A stretch of DNA of 64,000 bases from Lachnospiraceae bacterium (lineage in GTDB: Bacteria; Bacillota; Clostridia; Lachnospirales; Lachnospiraceae). Each line of letters begins with the position of its first letter. The stretch's first letter is position 1. Positions 8,255-15,898 of the stretch are shown in pieces. The notes beneath the pieces are model-generated. The model was not told the origin of the DNA and made no database searches. It saw only the letters and a program-made list of their open reading frames with translations. Location: assembly GCA_022647575.1 (NCBI GenBank), contig JALCKY010000001.1, positions 806,001-870,000 on the forward strand, in the 5' to 3' direction. The position numbers and the translations under genes are program-made.

Positions 8255-10042
8255 TTACTCTTTGTAGACGGCGCCGAACTTGCAGACGTCCATACAGGTG
8301 CCGCACTTGATACATTTCTGAGCATCGATTTCATGAGGCTGCTTGACGGTTCCGGAGATAGCTGACACCGGGCAGTTGCGCGCGCACATTGTGCAGCCGC
8401 GGCATTTATCCTTGTCGATGTGATAGCCGATGAGGGCTTTGCAGACGCCGGCCGGGCATTTCTTATCGACGATATGTGCCACATACTCATCATGGAAATA
8501 GCGCATCGTGGAGAGCACCGGGTTCGGAGCTGTCTGTCCGAGTGCGCACAGGGAGTTTTCTTTAATGGCATAGCAGAGTTCCTCGAGCTTGTCGAGGTCA
8601 TCCATGGTTGCCTTGCCTTCCGTAATCTTGGTCAGGTATTCCAGCATGCGCTTCGTGCCGATACGGCAGGGTGCGCATTTTCCGCAGGATTCATCGACCG
8701 TGAATTCCAGGAAGAACTTCGCGATATCGACCATGCAGTTGTCCTCATCCATGACGATGAGTCCGCCGGATCCCATCATGGAACCGATCTTGATCAGGTT
8801 GTCGTAATCGATCGGGACATCAAGATTCTCAGTGGAAATGCAGCCGCCGGAAGGTCCGCCGGTCTGAGCCGCCTTGAATTTCTTTCCGTTCGGGATGCCG
8901 CCGCCGATATCGAAGATGATCTCGCGGAGCGTCGTGCCCATCGGGATTTCGACAAGTCCGGTGTTGTTGATCTTGCCGCCGAGGGCGAAGACCTTCGTGC
9001 CTTTTGACTTCTCTGTTCCCATCGAAGCGAACCATTCCGCACCCTTCATGATGATCTGCGGAACGTTTGCCCATGTCTCAACGTTGTTCAGGATGGTCGG
9101 TTTTCCGAAAAGTCCCTTGACTGCCGGGAATGGCGGTCTCGGTCTCGGCTCGCCTCTCTCGCCTTCAATGGAGTGCATGAGGGCTGTCTCCTCGCCGCAG
9201 ACAAATGCGCCGGCGCCCAGACGAAGCTCGATATCGAAATCAAATCCCGTGCCGAAGATGTTCTTGCCGAGCAGGCCGTATTTATGAGCCTGATCGATGG
9301 CGATCTGAAGTCTCTTGACGGCGATCGGGTACTCAGCACGGACGTAAATGTAGCCCTGTGAAGATCCGATCGTGTAGCCTGCGATAGCCATGCCTTCCAG
9401 AACGACATGCGGATCGCCTTCAAGGACGGAACGGTCCATGAATGCACCCGGGTCGCCTTCGTCGGCGTTGCAGCAGACATATTTCTGATCTGCGGCATTT
9501 CCCTTTGCGAACATCCACTTGCGTCCTGTCGGGAAGCCTGCGCCGCCGCGGCCGCGAAGTCCGGAATCAAGAAGGACTTTAATGACGTCATCCGGGGTCA
9601 TTTCCGTCAGAACTTTTCCGAGTGCCTCATAGCCGCCCGTTCCGATGTATTCATCGATATTCTCCGGGTTGATGACACCGCAGTTCCGAAGGGCGATACG
9701 ATGCTGCTTCTTATAGAAGTTCGTATCATTTAAAGAACGGACGCCTGTATCCGTAACAGTCTCGTCATAGACAAGGCGCTTGACAGGACGGCCTTTGAGA
9801 AGATGCTCTGTGACGATCTCCGGAACATCGGAATCTTTCACTCTCGTGTAAAGGGTTCCTTCCGGATAGACCATCATGATCGGGCCGAGTGCGCACAGTC
9901 CGTGGCAGCCCGTTTCAACAACCTGGACTTCATCTTCCAGGTCGTTCTTTTTCAGTTCGGTTTTCAGGGAATCAATGACCTTCAGACTTCCGGAGGACGT
10001 ACACCCTGTTCCACCGCAAACCAAAACATGTGAACGATACAT
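8255..10042 (-). CDS. hydB: NADH-binding hydrogenase subunit HydB (NuoF-like)
   Basis: Flavoprotein subunit that exchanges electrons between NAD(H) and the hydrogenase. In the 595-residue protein I see an N-terminal thioredoxin-like [2Fe-2S] domain (LVCGGTGCTSSG and ETGCHGLCALGP), the NuoF core with the glycine-rich NADH/FMN loop RGRGGAGFPTGRKW and GAFVCGEETALMHSIEG, the NuoF [4Fe-4S] site ESCGKCAPCRIGTKR, and a C-terminal pair of [4Fe-4S] sites (CRGCTMCARNCP and CIKCGTCMDVCK). This four-part layout is that of HydB of trimeric and tetrameric NADH-linked [FeFe] hydrogenases. AGGAGG lies about 8 bases before the ATG. It sits between the [2Fe-2S] protein gene and hydA. Confidence 0.95.
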   Translation of the reverse strand: MYRSHVLVCGGTGCTSSGSLKVIDSLKTELKKNDLEDEVQVVETGCHGLCALGPIMMVYPEGTLYTRVKDSDVPEIVTEHLLKGRPVKRLVYDETVTDTGVRSLNDTNFYKKQHRIALRNCGVINPENIDEYIGTGGYEALGKVLTEMTPDDVIKVLLDSGLRGRGGAGFPTGRKWMFAKGNAADQKYVCCNADEGDPGAFMDRSVLEGDPHVVLEGMAIAGYTIGSSQGYIYVRAEYPIAVKRLQIAIDQAHKYGLLGKNIFGTGFDFDIELRLGAGAFVCGEETALMHSIEGERGEPRPRPPFPAVKGLFGKPTILNNVETWANVPQIIMKGAEWFASMGTEKSKGTKVFALGGKINNTGLVEIPMGTTLREIIFDIGGGIPNGKKFKAAQTGGPSGGCISTENLDVPIDYDNLIKIGSMMGSGGLIVMDEDNCMVDIAKFFLEFTVDESCGKCAPCRIGTKRMLEYLTKITEGKATMDDLDKLEELCYAIKENSLCALGQTAPNPVLSTMRYFHDEYVAHIVDKKCPAGVCKALIGYHIDKDKCRGCTMCARNCPVSAISGTVKQPHEIDAQKCIKCGTCMDVCKFGAVYKE

Positions 10043-10059
10043 GAATAAGTCCTCCTCGT

Positions 10060-10455
10060 TTATTTATTCTTTGCGGAATTTTCCGCATCACGTACGGTAT
10101 GAAGCATAAATTCGACGATCGGCTTTCCGCCCTCAAGATGTTCCTTGACGACGCGTTTCGCTTTATCCTTATCCATATGGACATAAGTGATCTTCGGCTT
10201 GCCCGGCTCATAGATCTCGACGATCGGCTCGTACTGGCAAAGTCCGATGCAGCCGGTCTGTGAAACCATGACATCCTTGACATGATCCTTCTGGACCTCA
10301 TCGGAGATCTCCGTAAGAACCGGTCTTGCACCGGCTGCGATTCCGCAGGTTGCCATTCCGACAAGCACGCGGGTCTTGGCATTCTCTTCTTCACGAAGAC
10401 CAAGCTGACCCTGCATCTTTTCGCGAATCGCTTTTAACTCTTCCAAACTCTTCAT
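10060..10455 (-). CDS. Thioredoxin-like [2Fe-2S] ferredoxin of the hydrogenase operon
   Basis: A 131-residue protein with the thioredoxin-like [2Fe-2S] fold: GMATCGIAAGA (first two-residue-spaced ligand region) and SQTGCIGLCQYEPIVEI (second pair), followed by a helix and HLEGGKPI. It resembles the free-standing ferredoxin domain found between the ATPase and hydB genes in hydrogenase operons of acetogens, where the equivalent open frame has been called HydD. It may be an extra electron-transfer subunit. The start has AGGAAA a few bases upstream, and the gene is 17 bases before hydB. Its need for activity is not known from sequence. Confidence 0.88.
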   Translation of the reverse strand: MKSLEELKAIREKMQGQLGLREEENAKTRVLVGMATCGIAAGARPVLTEISDEVQKDHVKDVMVSQTGCIGLCQYEPIVEIYEPGKPKITYVHMDKDKAKRVVKEHLEGGKPIVEFMLHTVRDAENSAKNK

Positions 10456-10490
10456 ATCATTTCCTGCCTTTCTAAAGGTTTTGAATTCGT

Positions 10491-11048
10491 TTATTCTACC
10501 TGGCCGTGATCGACTTCCTGTTTATTTTCCGCAAGGTAGCTCAGGATGTACTCCTGGACCTCCGGTTCGGAAAATGGAACGTCTCCCAGGATTTCCCTCA
10601 TTTCCCTGGTGTCAAGCGCAAAGGATTGACCGTCGTAGGAATAGGTATAGAGGAAATCTGTTTCAGGGTGATACACGACGAGCTGCTGTATCGTGTGACT
10701 GATATCGCCCAGCGGCATCCGGTCAATATTGGAATACTGAAAAGCCGCTCTTACATTTGTTCCTCTCCCGACTTCCGAGGCAATGGAGAAATCTCCGTTT
10801 GCCGCCAAAGCTGCCTGTTTGAGGAACGGCACTCCCAGTCCTACTTTCCTTGTCGTCCGTGTCGTGAAAAACGGATCTTCGACACGCTTTACCTGTTCTT
10901 CCGTCATCCCGCATCCGTCGTCGTCAATCGTCAGGACCATCGTATCTTTCACGGTGTCGATCGCGATTCCGATCCGGACCAGCGAAGCCTTTGCACGGGT
11001 TGAGTTCTCGGCAACATCAAGGATGCTGAGAGAAATTTCGGGCATCAT
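10491..11048 (-). CDS. Histidine-kinase-like ATPase in hydrogenase operon
   Basis: A 185-residue protein with an N-terminal GHKL ATPase domain: LDVAENSTRAKAS (N box), IDDDGCGM (G1 box), DPFFTTRTTRKVGLGVPFLKQAA (F and G2 boxes) and VGRGTNV. It lacks a dimerisation and phosphoacceptor His domain, so it is not a classical sensor kinase. Small ATPases occur at this position (hydE in the acetogen nomenclature, not the maturase HydE) in related hydrogenase operons; the role is unproven. The ATG lies 3 bases after the hydC stop and has no Shine-Dalgarno, suggesting translational coupling. An alternative start is the next codon, also ATG. Confidence 0.85.
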   Translation of the reverse strand: MMPEISLSILDVAENSTRAKASLVRIGIAIDTVKDTMVLTIDDDGCGMTEEQVKRVEDPFFTTRTTRKVGLGVPFLKQAALAANGDFSIASEVGRGTNVRAAFQYSNIDRMPLGDISHTIQQLVVYHPETDFLYTYSYDGQSFALDTREMREILGDVPFSEPEVQEYILSYLAENKQEVDHGQVE

Positions 11049-11051
11049 GGT

Positions 11052-11543
11052 TTATTTGAAGGATTCAAGGATCGGTTTCAGTTTGTCAAGCGAAAGTCTC
11101 CCGTAGACTTCTCCGTTGATCATCATGGCCGGAGCAAGTCCGCATGCTCCCAGGCACCTGCAGGCTTCCAGCGAGAACTTGCCGTCTGATGTGCACTGTC
11201 CTCCCGCGATGCCGAGAAGTTCCTGAAGCTTCGAATAGATCGGTCCGGAGCTCTTGACGTAGCATGCTGTTCCTAAGCATACCTGAATTTTGTACTTGCC
11301 TTTTGGATTAAGTGAAAACTGTGAATAGAATGTTGAGACACCGTAGACTCTCTCCAGCGGAATCTGAAGCTTGTCGGAGATGATGGTCTGTACCTCAATG
11401 GGGAGATAGCCGTAAATTTCCTGCGCCTGCTGAAGCACCGGTACCAGACATCCCGGTTTGTCCTTCAGTTCTTTGATGACGGCGAGGAGGGCTTTTTCCT
11501 GCTTTGCGGTGCCTTTGAAGGGAACTGTAGAGATTGTTGACAT
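11052..11543 (-). CDS. hydC: NuoE-like [2Fe-2S] hydrogenase subunit HydC
   Basis: The 24-kDa NuoE-like subunit that carries one [2Fe-2S] cluster beside the HydB flavin. The 163-residue protein has the helical start KQEKALLAVIKELKD, IYGYLPIE, YGVSTFYSQF, and the four cluster cysteines in CLGTACYVKS and CRCLGACGLAPAMMI. I chose the ATG at 11543 rather than the start of the longer frame at 11753: the upstream extension is AT-rich promoter DNA, and a strong AGGAGG lies 5 bases before this ATG. It is the first gene of the hydrogenase operon, facing away from the DRTGG/PHP operon. Confidence 0.95.
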   Translation of the reverse strand: MSTISTVPFKGTAKQEKALLAVIKELKDKPGCLVPVLQQAQEIYGYLPIEVQTIISDKLQIPLERVYGVSTFYSQFSLNPKGKYKIQVCLGTACYVKSSGPIYSKLQELLGIAGGQCTSDGKFSLEACRCLGACGLAPAMMINGEVYGRLSLDKLKPILESFK

Positions 11544-11561
11544 AGAGGCCTCCTTGAATGT

Positions 11562-11579
11562 TGAATAAATTTTTAACAA
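11562..11579 (-). promoter_or_regulatory. Weak Rex-like site in hydC leader
   Basis: The half-site TTAACAA (11573-11579; TTGTTAA on the minus strand) is a perfect half of the Rex consensus TTGTTAA-N4-TTAACAA, but the other half (TGAATAA) matches only 4 of 7. It lies between the hydC promoter region and start codon. NADH-linked hydrogenases are commonly Rex-controlled, which is why I record it, at low confidence. Confidence 0.22.
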
Positions 11580-11592
11580 AGCATGTATAGAC

Positions 11593-11601
11593 ATTTTAGC
11601 A
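11593..11601 (-). promoter_or_regulatory. Candidate extended -10 promoter of the hydC-hydA operon
   Basis: On the minus strand the sequence is TGCTAAAAT (extended -10). It lies 50 bases before the hydC ATG. No convincing -35 is present. Directly upstream, on its -35 side, is an inverted repeat, GAAAAT-N4-ATTTTC flanked by TGTCT and AGACA, which could be a regulator site. Confidence 0.4.
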
Positions 11602-11675
11602 TAAATATGTCTGAAAATCCATATTTTCAAGCACTTTAGACAGATTTTTATTTTCTGCCAATATATTTTTGATTT

Positions 11676-11704
11676 TTGTATGCATGCCCTGTTTATGCTA
11701 TACT
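11676..11704 (+). promoter_or_regulatory. Promoter of the DRTGG-PHP operon
   Basis: A -35 TTGTAT (11676-11681), 17-bp spacer and extended -10 TGCTATACT (hexamer 11699-11704), 42 bases before the first start codon. It is divergent from the hydC promoter. Confidence 0.6.
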
Positions 11705-11746
11705 GGACACGATATGACGACCCGATGCAAAAGGGGGAAAATGAAA

Positions 11747-12094
11747 ATGACAATCAAAGATGTCATGGATATTACCGGCGCCAAAGTACTGACCGGGGAA
11801 GAGAATCTGAACCGGGAGGTTTCGAACGCCTTCGGCTCGGACCTGATGAGCGATGTGCTCGCCTACGCAAAAGACTGTTCCATCCTGCTGACCGGCCTTG
11901 CCAACGCGCAGGCAATCCGGACGGCGGACATGCTGGATATCGGCTGCGTCATTTTCGTACGCGGCAAAATGCCGGACGAACAGATGCTTGCCCTTGCCCG
12001 CGACAAGGACATGGTCGTGCTGCAGACCGGAAACTTCATGTTCACGACCTGCGGCCTCCTCTATAAGGCAGGCATTACCGGAGCATCGGTATGA
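11747..12094 (+). CDS. DRTGG-domain protein, first copy
   Basis: A 115-residue protein beginning MTIKDVMDITGAKVLTGE, then SNAFGSDLMSDVLAYAKDCSILLTGLANAQAIRTAD. This matches the DRTGG domain family (found in phosphotransacetylase and HPr-kinase-like proteins and CBS-PPase), thought to bind a nucleotide or similar ligand. I chose the ATG at 11747 over 11741 because the GGGGG ribosome site then has normal spacing and the start aligns with the paralogue at 14014. It overlaps the next gene by four bases (ATGA). Its partners (RsbW-like ATPase, hydrogenase-like protein, PHP protein) imply a signalling role; the ligand is unknown. Confidence 0.85.
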   Translation: MTIKDVMDITGAKVLTGEENLNREVSNAFGSDLMSDVLAYAKDCSILLTGLANAQAIRTADMLDIGCVIFVRGKMPDEQMLALARDKDMVVLQTGNFMFTTCGLLYKAGITGASV

Positions 12095-12522
12095 GCGAAC
12101 CTGCTGAACCGCTGGTCCTGAATTATAATGTCGTCAAAGATGACTACACCCGCGCCGGCGAAGCCTCCGGAGACGTCAAGAAAAAGCTTCGGATGGCAGG
12201 CGTCGATTCGGCCGTCATCCGCAAGGTCGCCATCTGCATGTATGAGGGCGAAATCAATATGGTCATCCATGCGGAAGGCGGCAGGATCAGGGTCGAGATC
12301 TTTCCGGACAGAATCCGGATGATCCTGATGGACAAGGGTCCCGGCATCAAAGACGTGAGCAAGGCTATGCAGGCCGGCTGGTCGACTGCTTCCGAAGAGG
12401 CAAGAAATCTCGGCTTCGGAGCCGGCATGGGCCTGCCCAACATGAAAAAGAATTCCGATACGATGGATATCGACACGGTTCTCGGACAGGGAACGACCGT
12501 GACGATGACCGTCAACTGCTGA
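12091..12522 (+). CDS. RsbW/SpoIIAB-like ATP-binding protein
   Basis: A 143-residue stand-alone GHKL ATPase. Key motifs are YEGEINMVIHA (N box, with Glu and Asn), LMDKGPGIKD (G1) and NLGFGAGMGLPNMKKNSD (ATP lid and G2), ending GTTVTMTVN. This is the size and motif set of anti-sigma-factor or serine-kinase ATPases (RsbW, RsbT, SpoIIAB). No anti-anti-sigma (STAS) partner or sigma factor is beside it. The start overlaps the DRTGG gene stop, indicating translational coupling. Such ATPases recur beside the hydrogenase-like gene in clostridia; I infer it relays or gates the signal from that protein. Confidence 0.88.
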   Translation: MSEPAEPLVLNYNVVKDDYTRAGEASGDVKKKLRMAGVDSAVIRKVAICMYEGEINMVIHAEGGRIRVEIFPDRIRMILMDKGPGIKDVSKAMQAGWSTASEEARNLGFGAGMGLPNMKKNSDTMDIDTVLGQGTTVTMTVNC

Positions 12523-12557
12523 ACCAATAAAAAATATCCGGCAAAGGAGCTGAGGAT

Positions 12558-13973
12558 TTGGCTGATCAGGTCAATACCTATTTTCACAGCGTCGGCATCG
12601 ACAGAAACGCATGCAAGGGATGCATCCACTGCATCAAGTTCTGTCCTATGGAAGCCATCCGCGTCCGCAACCGCAAGGCGGTCATCACGGCGGAGCGCTG
12701 CATCGACTGCGGTGAATGCGTGCGCAACTGCAGTAACCATGCCGCACGCGCTACAGTCGACAATTTAAAAATACTCAGTACCCACAAGTACAATGTGGCA
12801 CTGGCGGCGATGCCTCTCTTTGCACAGTTCAAGAATCTGGATGACCCGAACATTCTTCTGAACGCCATTTTGAATCTGGGATTCGACGACGTTTTTGAAG
12901 TGGCGCTCGGGGCTGAGATCCTGGCGAACCGTTCCAGGGATTTCATCGCGACCCATCAGGAGAACTGGCCGTATCTGAGTACGAACTGTCCGGCCATCGT
13001 GCGTCTCGTCCGCATGAGGTTTCCGAACCTGGCGGACCATCTTCTGCCGCTCCGGAACTCCACGGAAATATCCGCGCAGATCGCGCTGGCCCAGGCCATG
13101 GAGAAAACCGGTCTTCCGGAAGAAGACATCGGCATCATCGATATCGCCCCGTGTCCAGCGCACGTGGCATTTTCCCACGAGCCTCTCGGCATCAAAAAGA
13201 GCCATGTAACGGGGAACCTTTCCATCAAGGGAATCTATCCTCTCCTTCTCCGGGAAATGCCCAAGGTGCGTGACAACCCGAAGAAGCTTTCACGTGCCAG
13301 CTCGCTCGGACTGGGATGGCGCGCGGACGGCACCGGCGGCGGGTACATTTCCAATAACTATATCTCCGCCAGCGGCGTTTCGAACGTCGTGGAAATCCTG
13401 GAAGAGCTGGAAGACGACAAGATCGTCGGCTACGACTATCTCGACCTTTATACCTGCAACGGCGGGTGCGTCGGCGGCATGCTGAATGTGGAGAACCCGT
13501 ACATCGCACGGGCGGACCTCCGTTCCGTGCGCGCCGCGATGCCGAAGAAGACAGCGAAAAATGACCTGCCGTTTGCCGGCGACATTTCCTGGACCAGCCG
13601 CATCCGCACGGACAACGTCTACAAGCTCGGCGACACCATGGTGGAATCCCTGCAGAGACTGGCCGCTGCCGAACAGATTCAGGAAGAATTCCCGGGTCTG
13701 GACTGCGGCTCCTGCGGCGCTCCGACCTGCAAGGCCCTCGCCGAGGACATCGTCCGCGGCAAGGCTTATAAGAACGACTGCATCTATTTCATGCGCGATC
13801 ATATCCATGCGCTGACAAAGGAACTCAATACCATTTCCGACGAGATCAACACTTCCATCGCCGGGGAAAATGGGCACCCGACCCAGAAACAGGTCGAGAA
13901 GCTTCAGCATTACATCACCCAGCTGTGGGCCGAACTCAATGAGCTGGACAGCCGCTTCAAGCAGGAATCCTGA
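12558..13973 (+). CDS. [FeFe]-hydrogenase-like protein, putative H2 sensor
   Basis: A 471-residue protein read from a TTG start at 12558, with AAGGAG upstream. Order: two [4Fe-4S] sites (C19/22/25/29 and C48/51/54/58); an H-cluster-type domain in which four presumed ligands remain (C144, C199, C300, C304); an extra Cys motif CGSCGAPTC (C383, C386, C391, with C408); and a C-terminal helical or coiled-coil tail from about residue 412. The loops differ from catalytic enzymes: STNCPAI replaces TSCCPxW, APCPAH replaces MPCxxK, and TCNGGCVGG replaces MxCxxGCxxGGG. The residue that is the proton-shuttling Cys in catalytic hydrogenases is Asn143. This fits the putative sensory [FeFe]-hydrogenase lineage (group C/D type), but without a PAS domain. 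It sits with two DRTGG proteins, an ATPase and a PHP protein, divergent from hydCBA. Confidence 0.85.
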   Translation: MADQVNTYFHSVGIDRNACKGCIHCIKFCPMEAIRVRNRKAVITAERCIDCGECVRNCSNHAARATVDNLKILSTHKYNVALAAMPLFAQFKNLDDPNILLNAILNLGFDDVFEVALGAEILANRSRDFIATHQENWPYLSTNCPAIVRLVRMRFPNLADHLLPLRNSTEISAQIALAQAMEKTGLPEEDIGIIDIAPCPAHVAFSHEPLGIKKSHVTGNLSIKGIYPLLLREMPKVRDNPKKLSRASSLGLGWRADGTGGGYISNNYISASGVSNVVEILEELEDDKIVGYDYLDLYTCNGGCVGGMLNVENPYIARADLRSVRAAMPKKTAKNDLPFAGDISWTSRIRTDNVYKLGDTMVESLQRLAAAEQIQEEFPGLDCGSCGAPTCKALAEDIVRGKAYKNDCIYFMRDHIHALTKELNTISDEINTSIAGENGHPTQKQVEKLQHYITQLWAELNELDSRFKQES

Positions 13974-14013
13974 ACGGCTTTTTCCGGAAATGAACCTGTA
14001 AGGGGGAAACGCA

Positions 14014-14346
14014 ATGACCGTACAAGAACTGATCGATACCGGAGACTTCAAAGTCCTGAACCAGGGGGACGATCTTTCCGCGGAAATTACCAAAGTCTTC
14101 TGCTGCGACCTGCTGTCCGTCGCCATGAGCCATGCACCGGCAGGCTGCGCCTGGGTAACCGTCATGGGCAATATGAACACCCTGGCCGTCGCTTCCCTGA
14201 CCGAATCCGCCTGCGTCATCATGGCGGAGAACACCGACATGGATGATGCGGGAATCGCGAAAGCTTCGCAGCAGGGCATCACCCTGCTGAAAACGTCCCT
14301 GCCGATTTTCGAGGCAGCCCTCAGCATCCATCAGAAACTCGGCTGA
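14014..14346 (+). CDS. DRTGG-domain-like protein, second copy
   Basis: A 110-residue protein beginning MTVQELIDTGDFKVLNQGDD and containing VFCCDLLSVAMSHAPAGCAWVTVMGNMNTLAVASL. It is similar in length and pattern to the first DRTGG protein of this operon (start, SD-L motif, GN/AN-A region), so I read the two as paralogues. Homologues are often annotated as DRTGG or serine-kinase-like hydrogenase-associated proteins. The ribosome site is AAGGGGG. It lies 40 bases after the hydrogenase-like gene and 5 bases before the PHP gene. Confidence 0.82.
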   Translation: MTVQELIDTGDFKVLNQGDDLSAEITKVFCCDLLSVAMSHAPAGCAWVTVMGNMNTLAVASLTESACVIMAENTDMDDAGIAKASQQGITLLKTSLPIFEAALSIHQKLG

Positions 14347-14351
14347 CGAAA

Positions 14352-15086
14352 ATGATCCCGATTTATTATGATTTCCATCTTCATTCCTGCCTCTCTCCCT
14401 GCGGATCCGAGGACATGACTCCCGCAAACATCGCCGGCATGGCTCTTGTGAACGGACTGCAGGCGTTTGCCCTGACAGACCACAACACGGCAAAGAACTG
14501 TCCGGCGGCCGCTGCGCACGCAAAGGAATACGGCCTTACCTTTCTCCCGGGAATGGAACTGACGACCCAGGAGGAAGTTCATGTCCTGTGTCTTTTTGCC
14601 AGAGTCGAAGATGCGCTGGCTTTCGATTCCTATGTCCACGAGCGCATCCAGCCGGTTGAGAACAAGCCGGATTATTTCGGACATGAAACCATCATGAATG
14701 AAAAGGACGAACCGGTCGGGGAGGAGCCTCTGCTTCTGATCAACGCCACGACGATTTCTTTCGATTCTCTCCAGGATCTCGTCGAGAAATACGGCGGCGT
14801 CATGGTGCCGGCCCACATCGACAAGTCTTCCAATGCCCTTTTGGCCAACCTCGGCTTCGTTCCGCCGGACAGTCATTTTACGACGGTCGAATATGCGCAT
14901 ATCGAAAATGCGGAACGGCTGGAAAAAGAAAACCCTTATCTTGTTTCCTGCCGGAAGATCACCGATTCGGATGCCCATTATCTGGAAAATGTCAATCAGG
15001 CTGTGAACATCCTCCATGTAAAAGAGAACACGCCGGAGGCCATTCTCGAAGTCCTGCGATCAGGACGCTCAAAACGGACAGAATGA
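14352..15086 (+). CDS. PHP-domain metal-dependent phosphoesterase
   Basis: A 244-residue protein with the four PHP metal-binding motifs: DFHLHSCLSPCG (HxH, residues 8-10), ALTDHNT, a conserved Glu in GMELTTQEE, and VPAHID and SDAHYL further on. PHP proteins hydrolyse phosphoesters, including nucleotides, with two or three metal ions; the substrate is unknown. It is the last gene of the DRTGG operon and starts 5 bases after the preceding gene, presumably by translational coupling, as no clear Shine-Dalgarno is present. A terminator follows at 15116-15148. In the context of two DRTGG proteins it could degrade a small signalling nucleotide; that is speculation. Confidence 0.9.
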   Translation: MIPIYYDFHLHSCLSPCGSEDMTPANIAGMALVNGLQAFALTDHNTAKNCPAAAAHAKEYGLTFLPGMELTTQEEVHVLCLFARVEDALAFDSYVHERIQPVENKPDYFGHETIMNEKDEPVGEEPLLLINATTISFDSLQDLVEKYGGVMVPAHIDKSSNALLANLGFVPPDSHFTTVEYAHIENAERLEKENPYLVSCRKITDSDAHYLENVNQAVNILHVKENTPEAILEVLRSGRSKRTE

Positions 15087-15115
15087 CGTCTTCGTTGCTT
15101 GAACAGGAAAGAGGG

Positions 15116-15148
15116 CTGTGCTAGAATTCACTTTGGCACAGTTTTTTT
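15116..15148 (+). terminator. Terminator of the DRTGG-PHP operon
   Basis: Stem CTGTGC (15116-15121) and GCACAG (15136-15141) followed directly by seven T. It lies 29 bases past the PHP stop and just before the aquaporin gene. Confidence 0.8.
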
Positions 15149-15176
15149 ATTTCATCACAGGAGGAGGGTTTTTATC

Positions 15177-15896
15177 ATGAAAAAGTATGCTGCTGAATTT
15201 ATCGGAACAGCCGTTCTTACACTGTTCGGCTGCGGGTCCGCAGCAATCTCCGGAGGCGTAACGGGTGTTCTCGGCGTTTTCGGAATTGCGGCAGCCTTCG
15301 GTCTGTCAATCGTGGCTATGGCTTATGTCATCGGAGACGTTTCCGGATGCCACATCAATCCTGCCGTTTCACTCGGTGTTTTCCTGAACGGCGGCATGAG
15401 TGCAAAAGATTTCATCGGCTATATCATTTCTCAGATTCTCGGAGGCCTCTTCGGCGCTCTTCTGCTTTTTGCCATCATGACGAACTGCACCGGAATCGAT
15501 GTCGCTTCCAACGGTCTCGGAACGAACGGCTATGACAGTGCTTCCTATGTCGGCCTGAATGCCGGCGGTGCTTTCCTGGTGGAAGTGATTCTTACTTTCG
15601 TTTTCGTCTTTACGATCCTCGGTGTTACGGCCCATGTCAAGAATTCACGCATCGCCGGTCTGGTCATCGGACTGACTCTTACGTTTGTTCACATTCTCGG
15701 CATCCCGCTGACAGGAACTTCTGTCAACCCGGCACGTTCATTCGGACCGGCTGTCGTTTCCGCTATCTTCGACGGCGGCGCTGCCTTCTCCCAGGTCTGG
15801 GTATTCATCCTCGCTCCGCTTGTCGGCGCAGTCCTTGCCGCCTTCCTTTACAGGCTGATCTGCAAGCAGGATGATACGAAGCAGGAAGCAGCCTGA
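15177..15896 (+). CDS. Aquaporin / glycerol facilitator family channel (MIP)
   Basis: A 239-residue membrane channel with six predicted membrane segments. Both half-helix NPA boxes are present: CHINPAVSLG and TSVNPARSFGPAV. The sequence between (GTNGYDSASYVGLNAGGAFLVEVILTF) and the short loops look like the AqpZ water-channel subgroup rather than glycerol facilitators. I chose the ATG at 15177, beginning MKKYAAEFIGTAVLTLFGCG, because GGAGGAGGG lies upstream; the longer frame from 15099 would read through the preceding terminator. It is monocistronic: a terminator precedes it and the long palindrome follows. Confidence 0.94.
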   Translation: MKKYAAEFIGTAVLTLFGCGSAAISGGVTGVLGVFGIAAAFGLSIVAMAYVIGDVSGCHINPAVSLGVFLNGGMSAKDFIGYIISQILGGLFGALLLFAIMTNCTGIDVASNGLGTNGYDSASYVGLNAGGAFLVEVILTFVFVFTILGVTAHVKNSRIAGLVIGLTLTFVHILGIPLTGTSVNPARSFGPAVVSAIFDGGAAFSQVWVFILAPLVGAVLAAFLYRLICKQDDTKQEAA

Positions 15897-15898
15897 AA

